This document shows positions 19,248-27,860 of a stretch of 51,174 nt of DNA, piece after piece. The position numbers and the translations under genes were made by a program. Every line of letters starts with the position of its first letter. The first letter of the stretch is position 1. Origin of the DNA: Rheinheimera sp. (GTDB lineage Bacteria; Pseudomonadota; Gammaproteobacteria; Enterobacterales; Alteromonadaceae); NCBI RefSeq assembly GCF_030824435.1, contig NZ_JAVBXS010000041.1, positions 1 to 51,174 on the forward strand, in the 5' to 3' direction. The notes below the pieces were generated by a model. That model was given only the letters and a program-made list of their open reading frames with translations. It did not search any database and had not been told where the DNA came from.

Positions 19248-19889
19248 ATGAAAAAAACACTCAGGCGTTGTCTGCTGCCGCTGATGCTGGTTTGTTCCGG
19301 TATGGCAGAGGCCACTTTGCTGAATCCGGATTTCAGCCAGGGTTTGGATCACTGGCAGGCGGCAGTTAGCTGGACTGATCTGCAAAACGGCACGTCCGGC
19401 CAGCACAGCGGCGATATTTTTGGCCAGTATACAACGGCTTTTAGCCACAACGGCGCGACGCTGACATTAAGTACAGTGCAACAACAACAGCGGGAGATCT
19501 GGAGCCTGGTGTTGTTTCAGGACTTGCAACTGGGGCCGGTCGCCAGTGGTCAGGCCTTGTGGCTGCAGCTGGATTTACTGGCCATGTTAAGCAGTGCCGA
19601 CGATTTTTATTTTGCCCAGTTGCGGGATTTAGATTCGAACGATGCGCTGGATTTAAGCAGTGGCGGCCGTTTTGAGGTAACTGCCTGGATTGGCCGCAAC
19701 CTGACGCTGGAATTTGGTCTGCAAGACAATGATTTTGTGCTTGGTGACCAGTTGCAGCTGAGCGCCCTTGAGTTACAAAGTACGGCTGTGCCTGCACCGG
19801 CCAGTCTGGTTTTATTCACGACCGCTTTATTGTTGTTATGGCGCCGGCAGCGTCATTTAGCCTGTGCCGGAGGCAAACATCATGTTTAA
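19248..19889 (+). CDS. PEP-CTERM-type secreted protein
   Basis: About 213 residues. The ATG at 19248 sits six bases after AGGAG; the frame is open from 19227. It begins with a signal peptide (MKKTLRRCLLPLMLVCSGMAEA). The body starts LLNPDFSQGLDHWQ, like jelly-roll PEP-CTERM proteins. It ends with a sorting signal: VPAPAS, a hydrophobic stretch, then WRRQRH. Such proteins are cut by an exosortase and put on or through the outer membrane, usually with exopolysaccharide genes; none are seen here. Its stop overlaps the start of the arabinanase gene, tying its expression to polymer breakdown. Confidence 0.82.
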   Translation: MKKTLRRCLLPLMLVCSGMAEATLLNPDFSQGLDHWQAAVSWTDLQNGTSGQHSGDIFGQYTTAFSHNGATLTLSTVQQQQREIWSLVLFQDLQLGPVASGQALWLQLDLLAMLSSADDFYFAQLRDLDSNDALDLSSGGRFEVTAWIGRNLTLEFGLQDNDFVLGDQLQLSALELQSTAVPAPASLVLFTTALLLLWRRQRHLACAGGKHHV

Positions 19890-22800
19890 GCCTCTGTTAT
19901 TCAGCCCGTTATTATGCCTGTTGTGTGCTGTTGTCACTGTGGTGTTTGCCAGTGAAGCACAGGCAGCCCAGTGGCAACCGCTGCCAGATGCCCAGGTACA
20001 ACAAGGTGTCAGAGTCACAGTGCGTAATCTGGGTTATTACACCGACAATAAGATTCTGCAGGCACCCGCGCCAACGGCGGAGCAGCCGCTCAGGCTGGTG
20101 ATCACCAGCAGCAGTTACACCGTGACCAATGCACATGGCAAAGACGACGCTGGCCGGCCTTATTTTAATGTCACCAGCTTAACCACGCCGGTGCGGGTGT
20201 ATTTTGCCAACAGCAGGGGGATGTTCAGTTACGCTACTGCGGTTTATCAGCGGCAGTCTGATGACCATTTGCCGGATCCGACATTATCAACGCCGGTGTC
20301 TTACCAAAATGCGACTGTGCATGACCCTTCGGTGATCCGTTTGGATGATGGCCGCTTTTATGTGTTTGGCTCCCATCTGGCGGTGGCGAAAAGTACTGAT
20401 CTGATGAACTGGCAGCTGGTGGCTGAAGGCGTCAATAATGCCAATCCGCTTTTCGCCACTTATCAGAGCGAAGCGGCCGAAGGAATTGCCTGGTCGGGCG
20501 GCCATGTTGGTTCCTGGGCGTCGGACGTGATCCAGCTGGCGGACGGCAAATATTATTTTTATTACAACCACTGTGCTTCACCGGAAAACGGCGAATGTGA
20601 TTCGTCACGTTCTTATTTGGGCGTGGCTGTGTCTGAGCAGATTGAAGGGCCGTACCGCAATCTGGGCCTGATGCTGAAAAGTGGTCATCGCGGCAGCGAA
20701 AACCCTGGGGTGGATGGCAACATCTACAACGGTAATATTCATCCAAACGCCATAGATCCGGACGTGTTTTTTGATAAAACCGGCCGGCTCTGGATGGTGT
20801 ATGGCTCTTATTCCGGCGGTATTTTTGTGCTGGAACTCAACCCACAAACCGGCTTTGCTTTGCCGGGACAGGGTTATGGCAGCAAAATAATGGGTGGTTA
20901 TTACAGCGCTATTGAAGGGCCTTTTATGTTCTACAGCCCGGAATCAGACTATTACTACCTGTTTACCTCTTTTGGTGGTTTTGCACAAAACGATGGTTAT
21001 AACATGCGGATTGCCCGCTCGCGCAGTCCGCAGGGGCCATTTGTCGATGCTGAAGGGAACAATATGCTGGCGGCTTCCGGTGGCTGGTCCTCTATAGCCC
21101 CCTTTGGTGTGAAATTAATGGGTGGCCATGTGTTTGAACACAATCCGGGCGATCCGGGTTCGGACCATGGTTATATGGCGCCTGGTCACAACTCAGCTTA
21201 TTACGACACCACGACAAAACAACATTTTGTCATTTTCCATGCCCGTTTCCCGGATAAAGGCGAAGGCCACGAAATCCGGGTACATCAGCTGTTTGTGAAT
21301 GCTGATGGCTGGCTGGTAGCGGCCCCCCACCGTTATGCGCCCATTCAGGGTGATAATCTGGTCGACAAAACCGATGTGCTTGGTACCTATCAGTTCATCA
21401 ACCATGGCAAAGATATCAACCGCACACCCCATAGGTCGGTTTACCTGAGTCTGCATGCCGACGGCAGTATCAGTGGCGACCTGAACGGCAGTTATGTGCT
21501 GGGCAAAAAACAACAGATCACGCTGAATATCGACGGCGTCGGCAGTTTTAACGGGGTGCTTTCCTGGCAATACAATGACAATACCACGCAGCTGGTGCCT
21601 ACTTTCAGCGCCTTGTCGGGCAAAGGCGAAGCAGTGTGGGGCAGCAGATTGCCGGTACTTGGCAGTGCCGACTTGGTGCAAAACACCGCCGACAGCCTGC
21701 AGTTGCCGGCAGAAACCAGCACAGATTTAGTGCTGCCCGACCGTGGTGCCCAGGGCGCAACCATCCAGTGGACTTCTTCATTACCGCTGGTGATTGCCGC
21801 AAACGGTAAGGTAGAACAACCAGCTGCCGGTCGTAGTGATGCCCAGGTTGAACTGACTGCCACTATCCGCAGCAACGGGGTGCAGCGTATCAAAACCTTT
21901 ATGGTTGTTGTCAAAGCGCGTAAAGCCTATAACCGCACCGCTTTGTACCGCTTTGAACAGGATCTGACGGACAGTACCGCTGCTTTTGCCGCCGGACTTG
22001 CCACAGGTAACAGACCGGATAACAGTGGCGCTGTCAGTTTTGCTGCAGGCCAGGTCGGTCAGGCAGTGCAGTTGGATGGTCAAAGTGGGGTGCGGCTGCC
22101 GGATGGTCTGATCAACAGCCACACTTACACAGTGTCGATGTGGTTGAATCCTGCTGTGCTGACTCAGTTTACGCCGGCGTTTTTTGCCGCAGCCAGCAAT
22201 GACAGCTGGCTGAGTCTGGTACCGCGTAGCTGGGATCAAAATACTATGTTGTGGAGTGGTAGCCAGCTTTGGTTTGATGGCAGTGCCGGTTTGCAAATTC
22301 CGGCCAACCAATGGACTCATGTGGCTTTCAGCGTGCAGCAAGGGCAACTGAGTCTGTATATCAACGGTGAGCAGAAATTTACCGGCAGTAATTTCCGTGA
22401 TTTGTTCAGCACAGTACAGGCGGTCTTTGCGCTGGGCGTGAATTATTGGGACATCCCCTTTCAAGGTGCTATTGACGAGCTGGCGATCTATGAATTTGCT
22501 TTAACTGCTGCGGAAATCAAAGCGCTGGATGTGGACAGGCTCAGCGACGTGCAGTTGTTGCAACTTGCGGTAAATAACCTCAACCTGGGAGATATTTCCG
22601 CCGTACGTAACGATTTAACCTTGCCGCGCAGTGGTGCTTTTGCCAGTGTGATCCAGTGGCAGTCCAGCGATACCAATACCATCGATACCAGTGGCAAAGT
22701 AACGCGGCCAGGTGTTGATGACACAGACCGGCAGCTGACGTTAACTGCCACTGTGACCTTAAATGGTTTGCAACAACAACGTGATTTTGTGGTGACGGTA

Positions 22801-23451
22801 CGATCGCTGGCACCACCTGCGCCATATGCACACTTTAGTTTTGATAACAGCGATCTGACAGACATCACCGGCCGTTTTAACAGCGGTAGCAGCACAGCGG
22901 AGCGGCTGGATCTGGCGGGTGGCAGTCTGAGTTATCAGGCGGGTGTCAGCGGCCAGGCGCTGGTGCTGAACGGCAGCTCAGGTGTACGTTTACCGGATAA
23001 CCTGATCACAGATCAGAGCTACAGTGTGGCCTTGTGGTTAAATCCGGCGCAGCTGACTAACTACAGCACAGCGTTTTTTGGTTATGCCAGCGCCAGCAGT
23101 TGGGTAAGTCTGGTGCCGCGTGGCCATGGTGGTGTTGGTGAAAACACTATGTTGTGGTCTGGCACCGCCTGGTATGACGCCGGTATAGGCCAGCGGGTGC
23201 CACTGAACAGCTGGTCACATCTGGCTTTTGTGGTCAGTAGCGGCAACCTGAAAATTTACCTGAATGGCCAGCAGGTGTTTAGCGGCAACAACTTCCCGAA
23301 TGTGTTTGGCACTGGCGGCGCCCCGGGTTTTGCGTTGGGGGTGAACTTCTGGGATACGCCGTTTAAAGGCATGCTGGATGAAGTGAATATTTATCACGAA
23401 GCCATTACCGGCGAAGAAGTGTTGCAACTGTATCAACAACAGCTGCCCTGA
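19882..23451 (+). CDS. Large multidomain GH43 arabinanase with LamG and Ig-like repeats
   Basis: About 1189 residues. The ATG at 19882 follows GGAGG by eight bases and overlaps the previous stop. A signal peptide (about 1-29) is followed by an N-terminal beta domain, a GH43 domain with base Asp in VHDPSV (about D148), NAIDPDVF (about D292) and acid Glu in AIEGPFMF (about E345), and a GH43 C-terminal barrel (about 490-600). Then come two copies of an atrophied bacterial Ig-like domain plus a LamG/concanavalin-like domain (about 600-880 and 890-1189). Likely an endo-arabinanase acting on insoluble pectic arabinan, with the LamG units binding substrate (inference). Confidence 0.88.
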   Translation: MFKPLLFSPLLCLLCAVVTVVFASEAQAAQWQPLPDAQVQQGVRVTVRNLGYYTDNKILQAPAPTAEQPLRLVITSSSYTVTNAHGKDDAGRPYFNVTSLTTPVRVYFANSRGMFSYATAVYQRQSDDHLPDPTLSTPVSYQNATVHDPSVIRLDDGRFYVFGSHLAVAKSTDLMNWQLVAEGVNNANPLFATYQSEAAEGIAWSGGHVGSWASDVIQLADGKYYFYYNHCASPENGECDSSRSYLGVAVSEQIEGPYRNLGLMLKSGHRGSENPGVDGNIYNGNIHPNAIDPDVFFDKTGRLWMVYGSYSGGIFVLELNPQTGFALPGQGYGSKIMGGYYSAIEGPFMFYSPESDYYYLFTSFGGFAQNDGYNMRIARSRSPQGPFVDAEGNNMLAASGGWSSIAPFGVKLMGGHVFEHNPGDPGSDHGYMAPGHNSAYYDTTTKQHFVIFHARFPDKGEGHEIRVHQLFVNADGWLVAAPHRYAPIQGDNLVDKTDVLGTYQFINHGKDINRTPHRSVYLSLHADGSISGDLNGSYVLGKKQQITLNIDGVGSFNGVLSWQYNDNTTQLVPTFSALSGKGEAVWGSRLPVLGSADLVQNTADSLQLPAETSTDLVLPDRGAQGATIQWTSSLPLVIAANGKVEQPAAGRSDAQVELTATIRSNGVQRIKTFMVVVKARKAYNRTALYRFEQDLTDSTAAFAAGLATGNRPDNSGAVSFAAGQVGQAVQLDGQSGVRLPDGLINSHTYTVSMWLNPAVLTQFTPAFFAAASNDSWLSLVPRSWDQNTMLWSGSQLWFDGSAGLQIPANQWTHVAFSVQQGQLSLYINGEQKFTGSNFRDLFSTVQAVFALGVNYWDIPFQGAIDELAIYEFALTAAEIKALDVDRLSDVQLLQLAVNNLNLGDISAVRNDLTLPRSGAFASVIQWQSSDTNTIDTSGKVTRPGVDDTDRQLTLTATVTLNGLQQQRDFVVTVRSLAPPAPYAHFSFDNSDLTDITGRFNSGSSTAERLDLAGGSLSYQAGVSGQALVLNGSSGVRLPDNLITDQSYSVALWLNPAQLTNYSTAFFGYASASSWVSLVPRGHGGVGENTMLWSGTAWYDAGIGQRVPLNSWSHLAFVVSSGNLKIYLNGQQVFSGNNFPNVFGTGGAPGFALGVNFWDTPFKGMLDEVNIYHEAITGEEVLQLYQQQLP

Positions 23452-23473
23452 GCAGACGGGGCTGCCGGTCCCG

Positions 23474-23492
23474 TTAGAAATAATACAATATG
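23474..23492. promoter_or_regulatory. Weak candidate operator, site 5
   Basis: 10 of 18 positions match, nearly all in the right half (TACAATATG). Its place, 53 bases before a GH43 start, is what makes it worth listing. Confidence 0.25.
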
Positions 23493-23499
23493 ATAGCCA

Positions 23500-23528
23500 G
23501 CCCCGTCAGGCCCGTTGCCTGACGGGGC
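23500..23528. terminator. GC-rich hairpin between two GH43 genes
   Basis: GCCCCGTCAGG (23500-23510) pairs perfectly with 23518-23528, loop CCCGTTG, with no T-run. It stands just before the AAGGA ribosome site of the next gene, so it could be a terminator for the arabinanase transcript or a leader structure. Confidence 0.45.
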
Positions 23529-23545
23529 CGGCATAAGGATCAAAG

Positions 23546-24523
23546 ATGTATCAAAAACTATCGCAACTATCACAACTATGGCCTGTGCTGCTTTGCTGCG
23601 CTGTGCTTAGCACCAGCTTGCCACTGCAGGCAAAAAACCCGTTATTTGACGATGTGCTGACGGCAGATCCGGCGGCACTGGTGCATGGCGACACAGTGTA
23701 TCTGTACACCGGACATGATGAAGCTGCGGATAACAATGGTTTTTTTGTGATGAAAGACTGGTTGTTGTTTAGTTCCAAAGACATGAAAAACTGGCAACGC
23801 CACGGGCCAGTGCTCAAAGCAACAGATTTTAGCTGGGCCAAAGGCGATGCCTGGGCTGCCCATGCCATTGAACGCAACGGCAAGTTTTATTTTTACACCA
23901 CAGTAAGGCATAAAGACGATAAACCAGGTTTTGCTATTGGAGTGGCAGTGGCTGACAGCCCGCTAGGGCCTTTTAAAGATGCTATTGGCAAAGCGCTGGT
24001 AAGTAACGACATGACCACTCAGACAAAAAACGACTGGGACGACATTGACCCTGCGGTGTTTATCGATAAAGACGGTCAGGCTTATTTGTTTTTTGGCAAT
24101 CTGGTGGCGAAGTACGTCAAGCTCAAAGCCAATATGACCGAGCTGGATGGTGAGATAAAAACCATTGAATTAAAAGACTTTACTGAAGCTGCCTGGGTGC
24201 ATCACAAAGGCAATAGTTATTACCTGTCTTATGCCTGCGGTTTTCCGGAGAAAATCTGTTACGCCAGCAGCAAGAGTATTAATGGCCCATGGCAATATCA
24301 GGGCATTCTGAATGAAATTGCCGGTAATTCTGAAACCAACCATCAAGCTATTATCGAGTTTCAGGGCAAATCTTATTTTATCTACCACAACGGTGCAGTG
24401 CCGCCGACCGATGGGCGTGCCAGCGGTGGCCGTTTTCGTCGTTCAGTGGCCATAGATCCATTGTATTACAACAGCGACGGCACACTACAACGTGTCATCA
24501 TGAGCAGTGAAGGGATCCGCTAA
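23546..24523 (+). CDS. Secreted GH43 glycosidase
   Basis: 325 residues with a signal peptide (cleavage near LPLQA, about residue 29). A single GH43 domain carries base Asp in LTADPAAL (D41), modulator Asp in DIDPAVF (D168) and acid Glu in FTEAAW (E214). The pattern of FTEAAWV with HHKGNSYYLSYA resembles GH43 subfamilies that contain xylosidases and arabinofuranosidases acting on arabinoxylan or arabinan side chains. Exact specificity is not readable. No carbohydrate-binding module. It is a separate unit between a hairpin and the TonB receptor promoter. Confidence 0.87.
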   Translation: MYQKLSQLSQLWPVLLCCAVLSTSLPLQAKNPLFDDVLTADPAALVHGDTVYLYTGHDEAADNNGFFVMKDWLLFSSKDMKNWQRHGPVLKATDFSWAKGDAWAAHAIERNGKFYFYTTVRHKDDKPGFAIGVAVADSPLGPFKDAIGKALVSNDMTTQTKNDWDDIDPAVFIDKDGQAYLFFGNLVAKYVKLKANMTELDGEIKTIELKDFTEAAWVHHKGNSYYLSYACGFPEKICYASSKSINGPWQYQGILNEIAGNSETNHQAIIEFQGKSYFIYHNGAVPPTDGRASGGRFRRSVAIDPLYYNSDGTLQRVIMSSEGIR

Positions 24524-24611
24524 GGCGGTTCCTGAAATCGTTAAATATAGTAAGTGCATGATTTAAATGGATAAATAAAATTGTCATCAGGGCGTAACTT
24601 TGGTTGACAGT

Positions 24612-24630
24612 TAAATAATCATACAATAGT
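24612..24630. promoter_or_regulatory. Candidate operator, site 6 (TonB receptor)
   Basis: 12 of 18 positions match; the right half is TACAATAGT. A separate perfect dyad, TATTATA-GAAG-TATAATA, lies directly after it at 24630-24647 and may hold a -10 element in each direction. The receptor starts at 24781. Confidence 0.45.
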
Positions 24631-24780
24631 ATTATAGAAGTATAATAATTTGACAGTGCCGCTTTTGCAGTGATATTCAGTGCTGCAGCAGCTGCAGATG
24701 GACAAAACAATAAGCCGGAAAAGTTCGGGTAGTGATGGACTTGCAAGGCATTCATACACAATGACGGGAGAAGACGACCC

Positions 24781-27624
24781 ATGTTTAAGCGAAGCCACTT
24801 GTCCAGTGCGATACTGCTGGTGCTTTCCGGCCAGGTAGCCTATGCGCAGGAAGCAGAAACCACATCTCAGAATAAAAAAGATAAAACTGAGTCTATTGAA
24901 GTGATTCAGGTAAAAGGGATCCGCGGTAGCCTGAACAAAGCCTTAGGTATCAAAAGATTAAACGAACAAATTGTTGATTCTATCGTGGCCGAAGATATCG
25001 GCAAATTCCCGGATAATAACGTTGTTGAGTCTTTGCAACGGGTGACTGGTGTACAGGTAACCAACCGTGGTTCAGGTGAAGTGTCAGGTGTGTCCATTCG
25101 TGGTTTAAATGACATTACCACCACTGTGAATGGCCGTAATATTTTTACCGCTGCCGGCACTGCTGTGGCACTGCAGGACATTCCCGCCAGTTTGTTAAAA
25201 CAAGTTGATGTGTTTAAAACCCGTTCGGCCAGCCAGATTGAAAGTGGCATTGCCGGCGCCATTGACGTTAAAACCCACCGGCCTTTTGATTTTGATGGTT
25301 CCAAGTTTATTGTGGCCGGCCGTGGTATTTACAACGAACAAAATGATGCCACTAACCCGGCCATCAGCGCCTTGGCCAGCGATCGCTGGGATAGCAGCCA
25401 GGGCCAGTTTGGCGCTTTGGTTAACCTGTCATTTTCGCGTATCCGTTATCGTGATCAAAGTGTGACCGCAGGCGCCATGGTGCCTTTTATGACCGAATCG
25501 ACCACTGCACCTTATACCCCTTTTGAGCGGGTATGGCCGACCCGTGGTGGCGTCAGTGAAGATCCTATCTGGCAAGCTGGTTTATTGGAAGGTTTACCTT
25601 CAGCAGCAGGTTCTGTTTTTAATATTAATGGCACACCAACCGCTTATATGCTGGGCCGGGACGCGATTTTCCAAAGTGACTACAATGGTGAACGTGAACG
25701 TCCTGCCGCCAATCTGTCTTTCCAGTTTTCACCCAATGAAAACGCTGAATATGTGTTTGAAACTTTTTATAACGGCTATCGCAACGAAGGTTTTAACAGC
25801 CTGTTATTCTCCTTTGCCGATTGGTGGGGGGATTATGCCGGGATGAATCCAACCCAGGCGGCGGCTGCTGCCAATGTGGTGTATCACCCTGGCACCAATA
25901 TTGTTAAATCGCGTTCAGTGTTGCATCCATGGGTTTTTACCAGTGGTGATTTATCCACAGGTAAAACCGACAGTATGTTGTACGCTCTGGGCGGGAATTG
26001 GCAGTTAAATGAAGATCTGACACTTAAATCTGAAGTGGTGTACCAGTCCAGCAAATACGAAAGTGATTTTTTTGCCATGCGTTTTATCCGTCCCGGCAAC
26101 AATTACAAGCTCAATGTCGACTTTAACCAGAATGACGGTATGCCGGGGTTTGGTTTTGAAGATGATCCGGCCACCGCAGCGGTTGACGAGTCGACTATGG
26201 CAGATGCTTCCGCTTATCTGATTGACGGTATGTACGATAACGCCAACAGTGATGAAGGCGATGCCGTTACTTTGACCTCAGATTTGTCTTATAGCCTGGC
26301 CGGCTTTTTCACCAAAGTTGAAACCGGTATACGTTATGACAAAAGGGGCGCTGAAACCGCCTTCAGCCGGCAAGATCGCTGTTGTGGTGGCGGCCTGAAT
26401 GTGGCGTCTATTGAAGGTTTAGCCTCGGTGAACAGTGGTTTTATGGATGGCGAAGCTCAGGTGCCAACCAGCTGGGCTGTGGCCAATGGTTACCATATCC
26501 GCGAAAATGCCGATGAATTCCGCACCTTATACGGCATGAACAAACTGGGTTTAAACCGCTCTTTTGATATTGAATCCACCACTTTGTCGGCTTATGTGCA
26601 GGGTAAATACGAAACTGAAGTTGCTGGCCGTACCCTGGACGGTGAAATTGGTTTACGTTACACCGGCATCGACACTGACTCTGAGTTTTATCAGGAAACT
26701 GCGCCTGGTGTACCTCAGCCTATGACGCCGGGTGAAAGCAAAACCCGCACCTTATTGCCAAGTGTGACACTACGTTATGAACTGGCAGATGACTTACAAA
26801 TGCGTCTGGCTTATACCGAAACCTTGCGTTACCCGTCTTTTGGCGATTTAAACCCGCTGATTATTTATAACGAAGACGTAACAGGTATTGGTTATGGTAC
26901 CGCAGGGGGTGGTAATCCGGATTTAAAACCAACCGAATCACGCAATTATGACTTTGCGCTCGAATGGTATTTTGCCGACTCCAGTTCTTTGTACGGTACT
27001 TTGTTCCGTCGTGATGTGGAAGGTTTTGTGGTGGGTTTCCGCCGTGCTGTGATGCATGACAAATCAGCCACTGACCCAACACCTTACAAATTTATCTTAA
27101 GCCAGCCGTACAATGCGTCCAATGGTGATATTTCCGGTGCTGAACTTGGTTTAGTCTGGTTCCCGGACAATTTGCCTCAGGTGTTAGACGGTTTTGGTGT
27201 GCAGGCCAGTTACACTGCGCTTTCATCGTCACAAACCACACCTGATACCAATTCAGCCGGTGATATCACAGGTTATAAAGACACTGATGTGTTTGGCGTG
27301 TCGGATTCGTCTTATAGCCTGGTGCTGGCTTATGACAAAGACAAGTTAGGCATGAGGTTGTCTTATGCATGGCGTGATGACTTCCTTGCCAACTATGAAG
27401 CGGCGTTGTTTGCCAACCCGCTGGAAATGCGGCGCCGGCCGGAAGCCAGTATGGACTTCCAGTTGAGTTATCAGCTGTTGGACAACCTTGAAGTGACTCT
27501 GGATGGTACCAACCTGACCAACGAGGTGTATCAGAGTTATTACGGCAATAACCCAACCACCAACAACTTTGGTACTGCCATGTATAGCCGTACCTTTGCT
27601 CTGGGTGTGCGTTATTCAATGTAA
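24781..27624 (+). CDS. TonB-dependent outer-membrane receptor
   Basis: 947 residues. A signal peptide (ending VAYAQ) precedes a TonB-box-like ESIEVIQVKG, then the plug domain (EDIGKFPDNNVVESLQRVTGVQ, GVSIRGLN) and a 22-strand barrel ending in the aromatic C-terminus RTFALGVRYSM. It belongs to the large proteobacterial group that takes up oligosaccharides in carbohydrate-utilisation loci and works without a SusD partner. GGGAG precedes the ATG. The flanking GH43 genes and operator suggest arabino-oligosaccharides as ligand. Confidence 0.93.
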   Translation: MFKRSHLSSAILLVLSGQVAYAQEAETTSQNKKDKTESIEVIQVKGIRGSLNKALGIKRLNEQIVDSIVAEDIGKFPDNNVVESLQRVTGVQVTNRGSGEVSGVSIRGLNDITTTVNGRNIFTAAGTAVALQDIPASLLKQVDVFKTRSASQIESGIAGAIDVKTHRPFDFDGSKFIVAGRGIYNEQNDATNPAISALASDRWDSSQGQFGALVNLSFSRIRYRDQSVTAGAMVPFMTESTTAPYTPFERVWPTRGGVSEDPIWQAGLLEGLPSAAGSVFNINGTPTAYMLGRDAIFQSDYNGERERPAANLSFQFSPNENAEYVFETFYNGYRNEGFNSLLFSFADWWGDYAGMNPTQAAAAANVVYHPGTNIVKSRSVLHPWVFTSGDLSTGKTDSMLYALGGNWQLNEDLTLKSEVVYQSSKYESDFFAMRFIRPGNNYKLNVDFNQNDGMPGFGFEDDPATAAVDESTMADASAYLIDGMYDNANSDEGDAVTLTSDLSYSLAGFFTKVETGIRYDKRGAETAFSRQDRCCGGGLNVASIEGLASVNSGFMDGEAQVPTSWAVANGYHIRENADEFRTLYGMNKLGLNRSFDIESTTLSAYVQGKYETEVAGRTLDGEIGLRYTGIDTDSEFYQETAPGVPQPMTPGESKTRTLLPSVTLRYELADDLQMRLAYTETLRYPSFGDLNPLIIYNEDVTGIGYGTAGGGNPDLKPTESRNYDFALEWYFADSSSLYGTLFRRDVEGFVVGFRRAVMHDKSATDPTPYKFILSQPYNASNGDISGAELGLVWFPDNLPQVLDGFGVQASYTALSSSQTTPDTNSAGDITGYKDTDVFGVSDSSYSLVLAYDKDKLGMRLSYAWRDDFLANYEAALFANPLEMRRRPEASMDFQLSYQLLDNLEVTLDGTNLTNEVYQSYYGNNPTTNNFGTAMYSRTFALGVRYSM

Positions 27625-27644
27625 GTTTTGATTGACCTGGTTTG

Positions 27645-27670
27645 AGCCCCGCCCAGGCGGGGCTTTTTTT
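27645..27670 (+). terminator. Strong terminator after the TonB receptor gene
   Basis: AGCCCCGC/GCGGGGCT stem (27645-27652, 27657-27664), loop CCAG, then TTTTTTT. Confidence 0.92.
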
Positions 27671-27741
27671 AACAGATCCTTCCACTGCGTGCCGCTCAGG
27701 CTGAACCTGATTCGGGTCGGATTGGCAAAATGGTTGTTGCA

Positions 27742-27760
27742 CCAATTGTCCTACAATATT
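27742..27760. promoter_or_regulatory. Candidate operator, site 7 (transporter operon)
   Basis: 14 of 18 positions match; right half TACAATATT perfect and ATTGT of the left half kept. About 100 bases before the symporter start. Confidence 0.55.
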
Positions 27761-27860
27761 ATCTTGGTTCAATAACAACAGGGCAGTGTGCTTCTGCCAA
27801 CAGCAGTCAGGGACGGTGCGGTTCAAAGCAGCGGCCTGCAGCACAAAGGAAAACAGCGTG

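Noticed and set aside
24630-24647. TATTATA-GAAG-TATAATA as an eleventh regulon site
   Set aside because: It lacks the GTA-n-TAC core and has a different spacing; more likely overlapping -10 elements.
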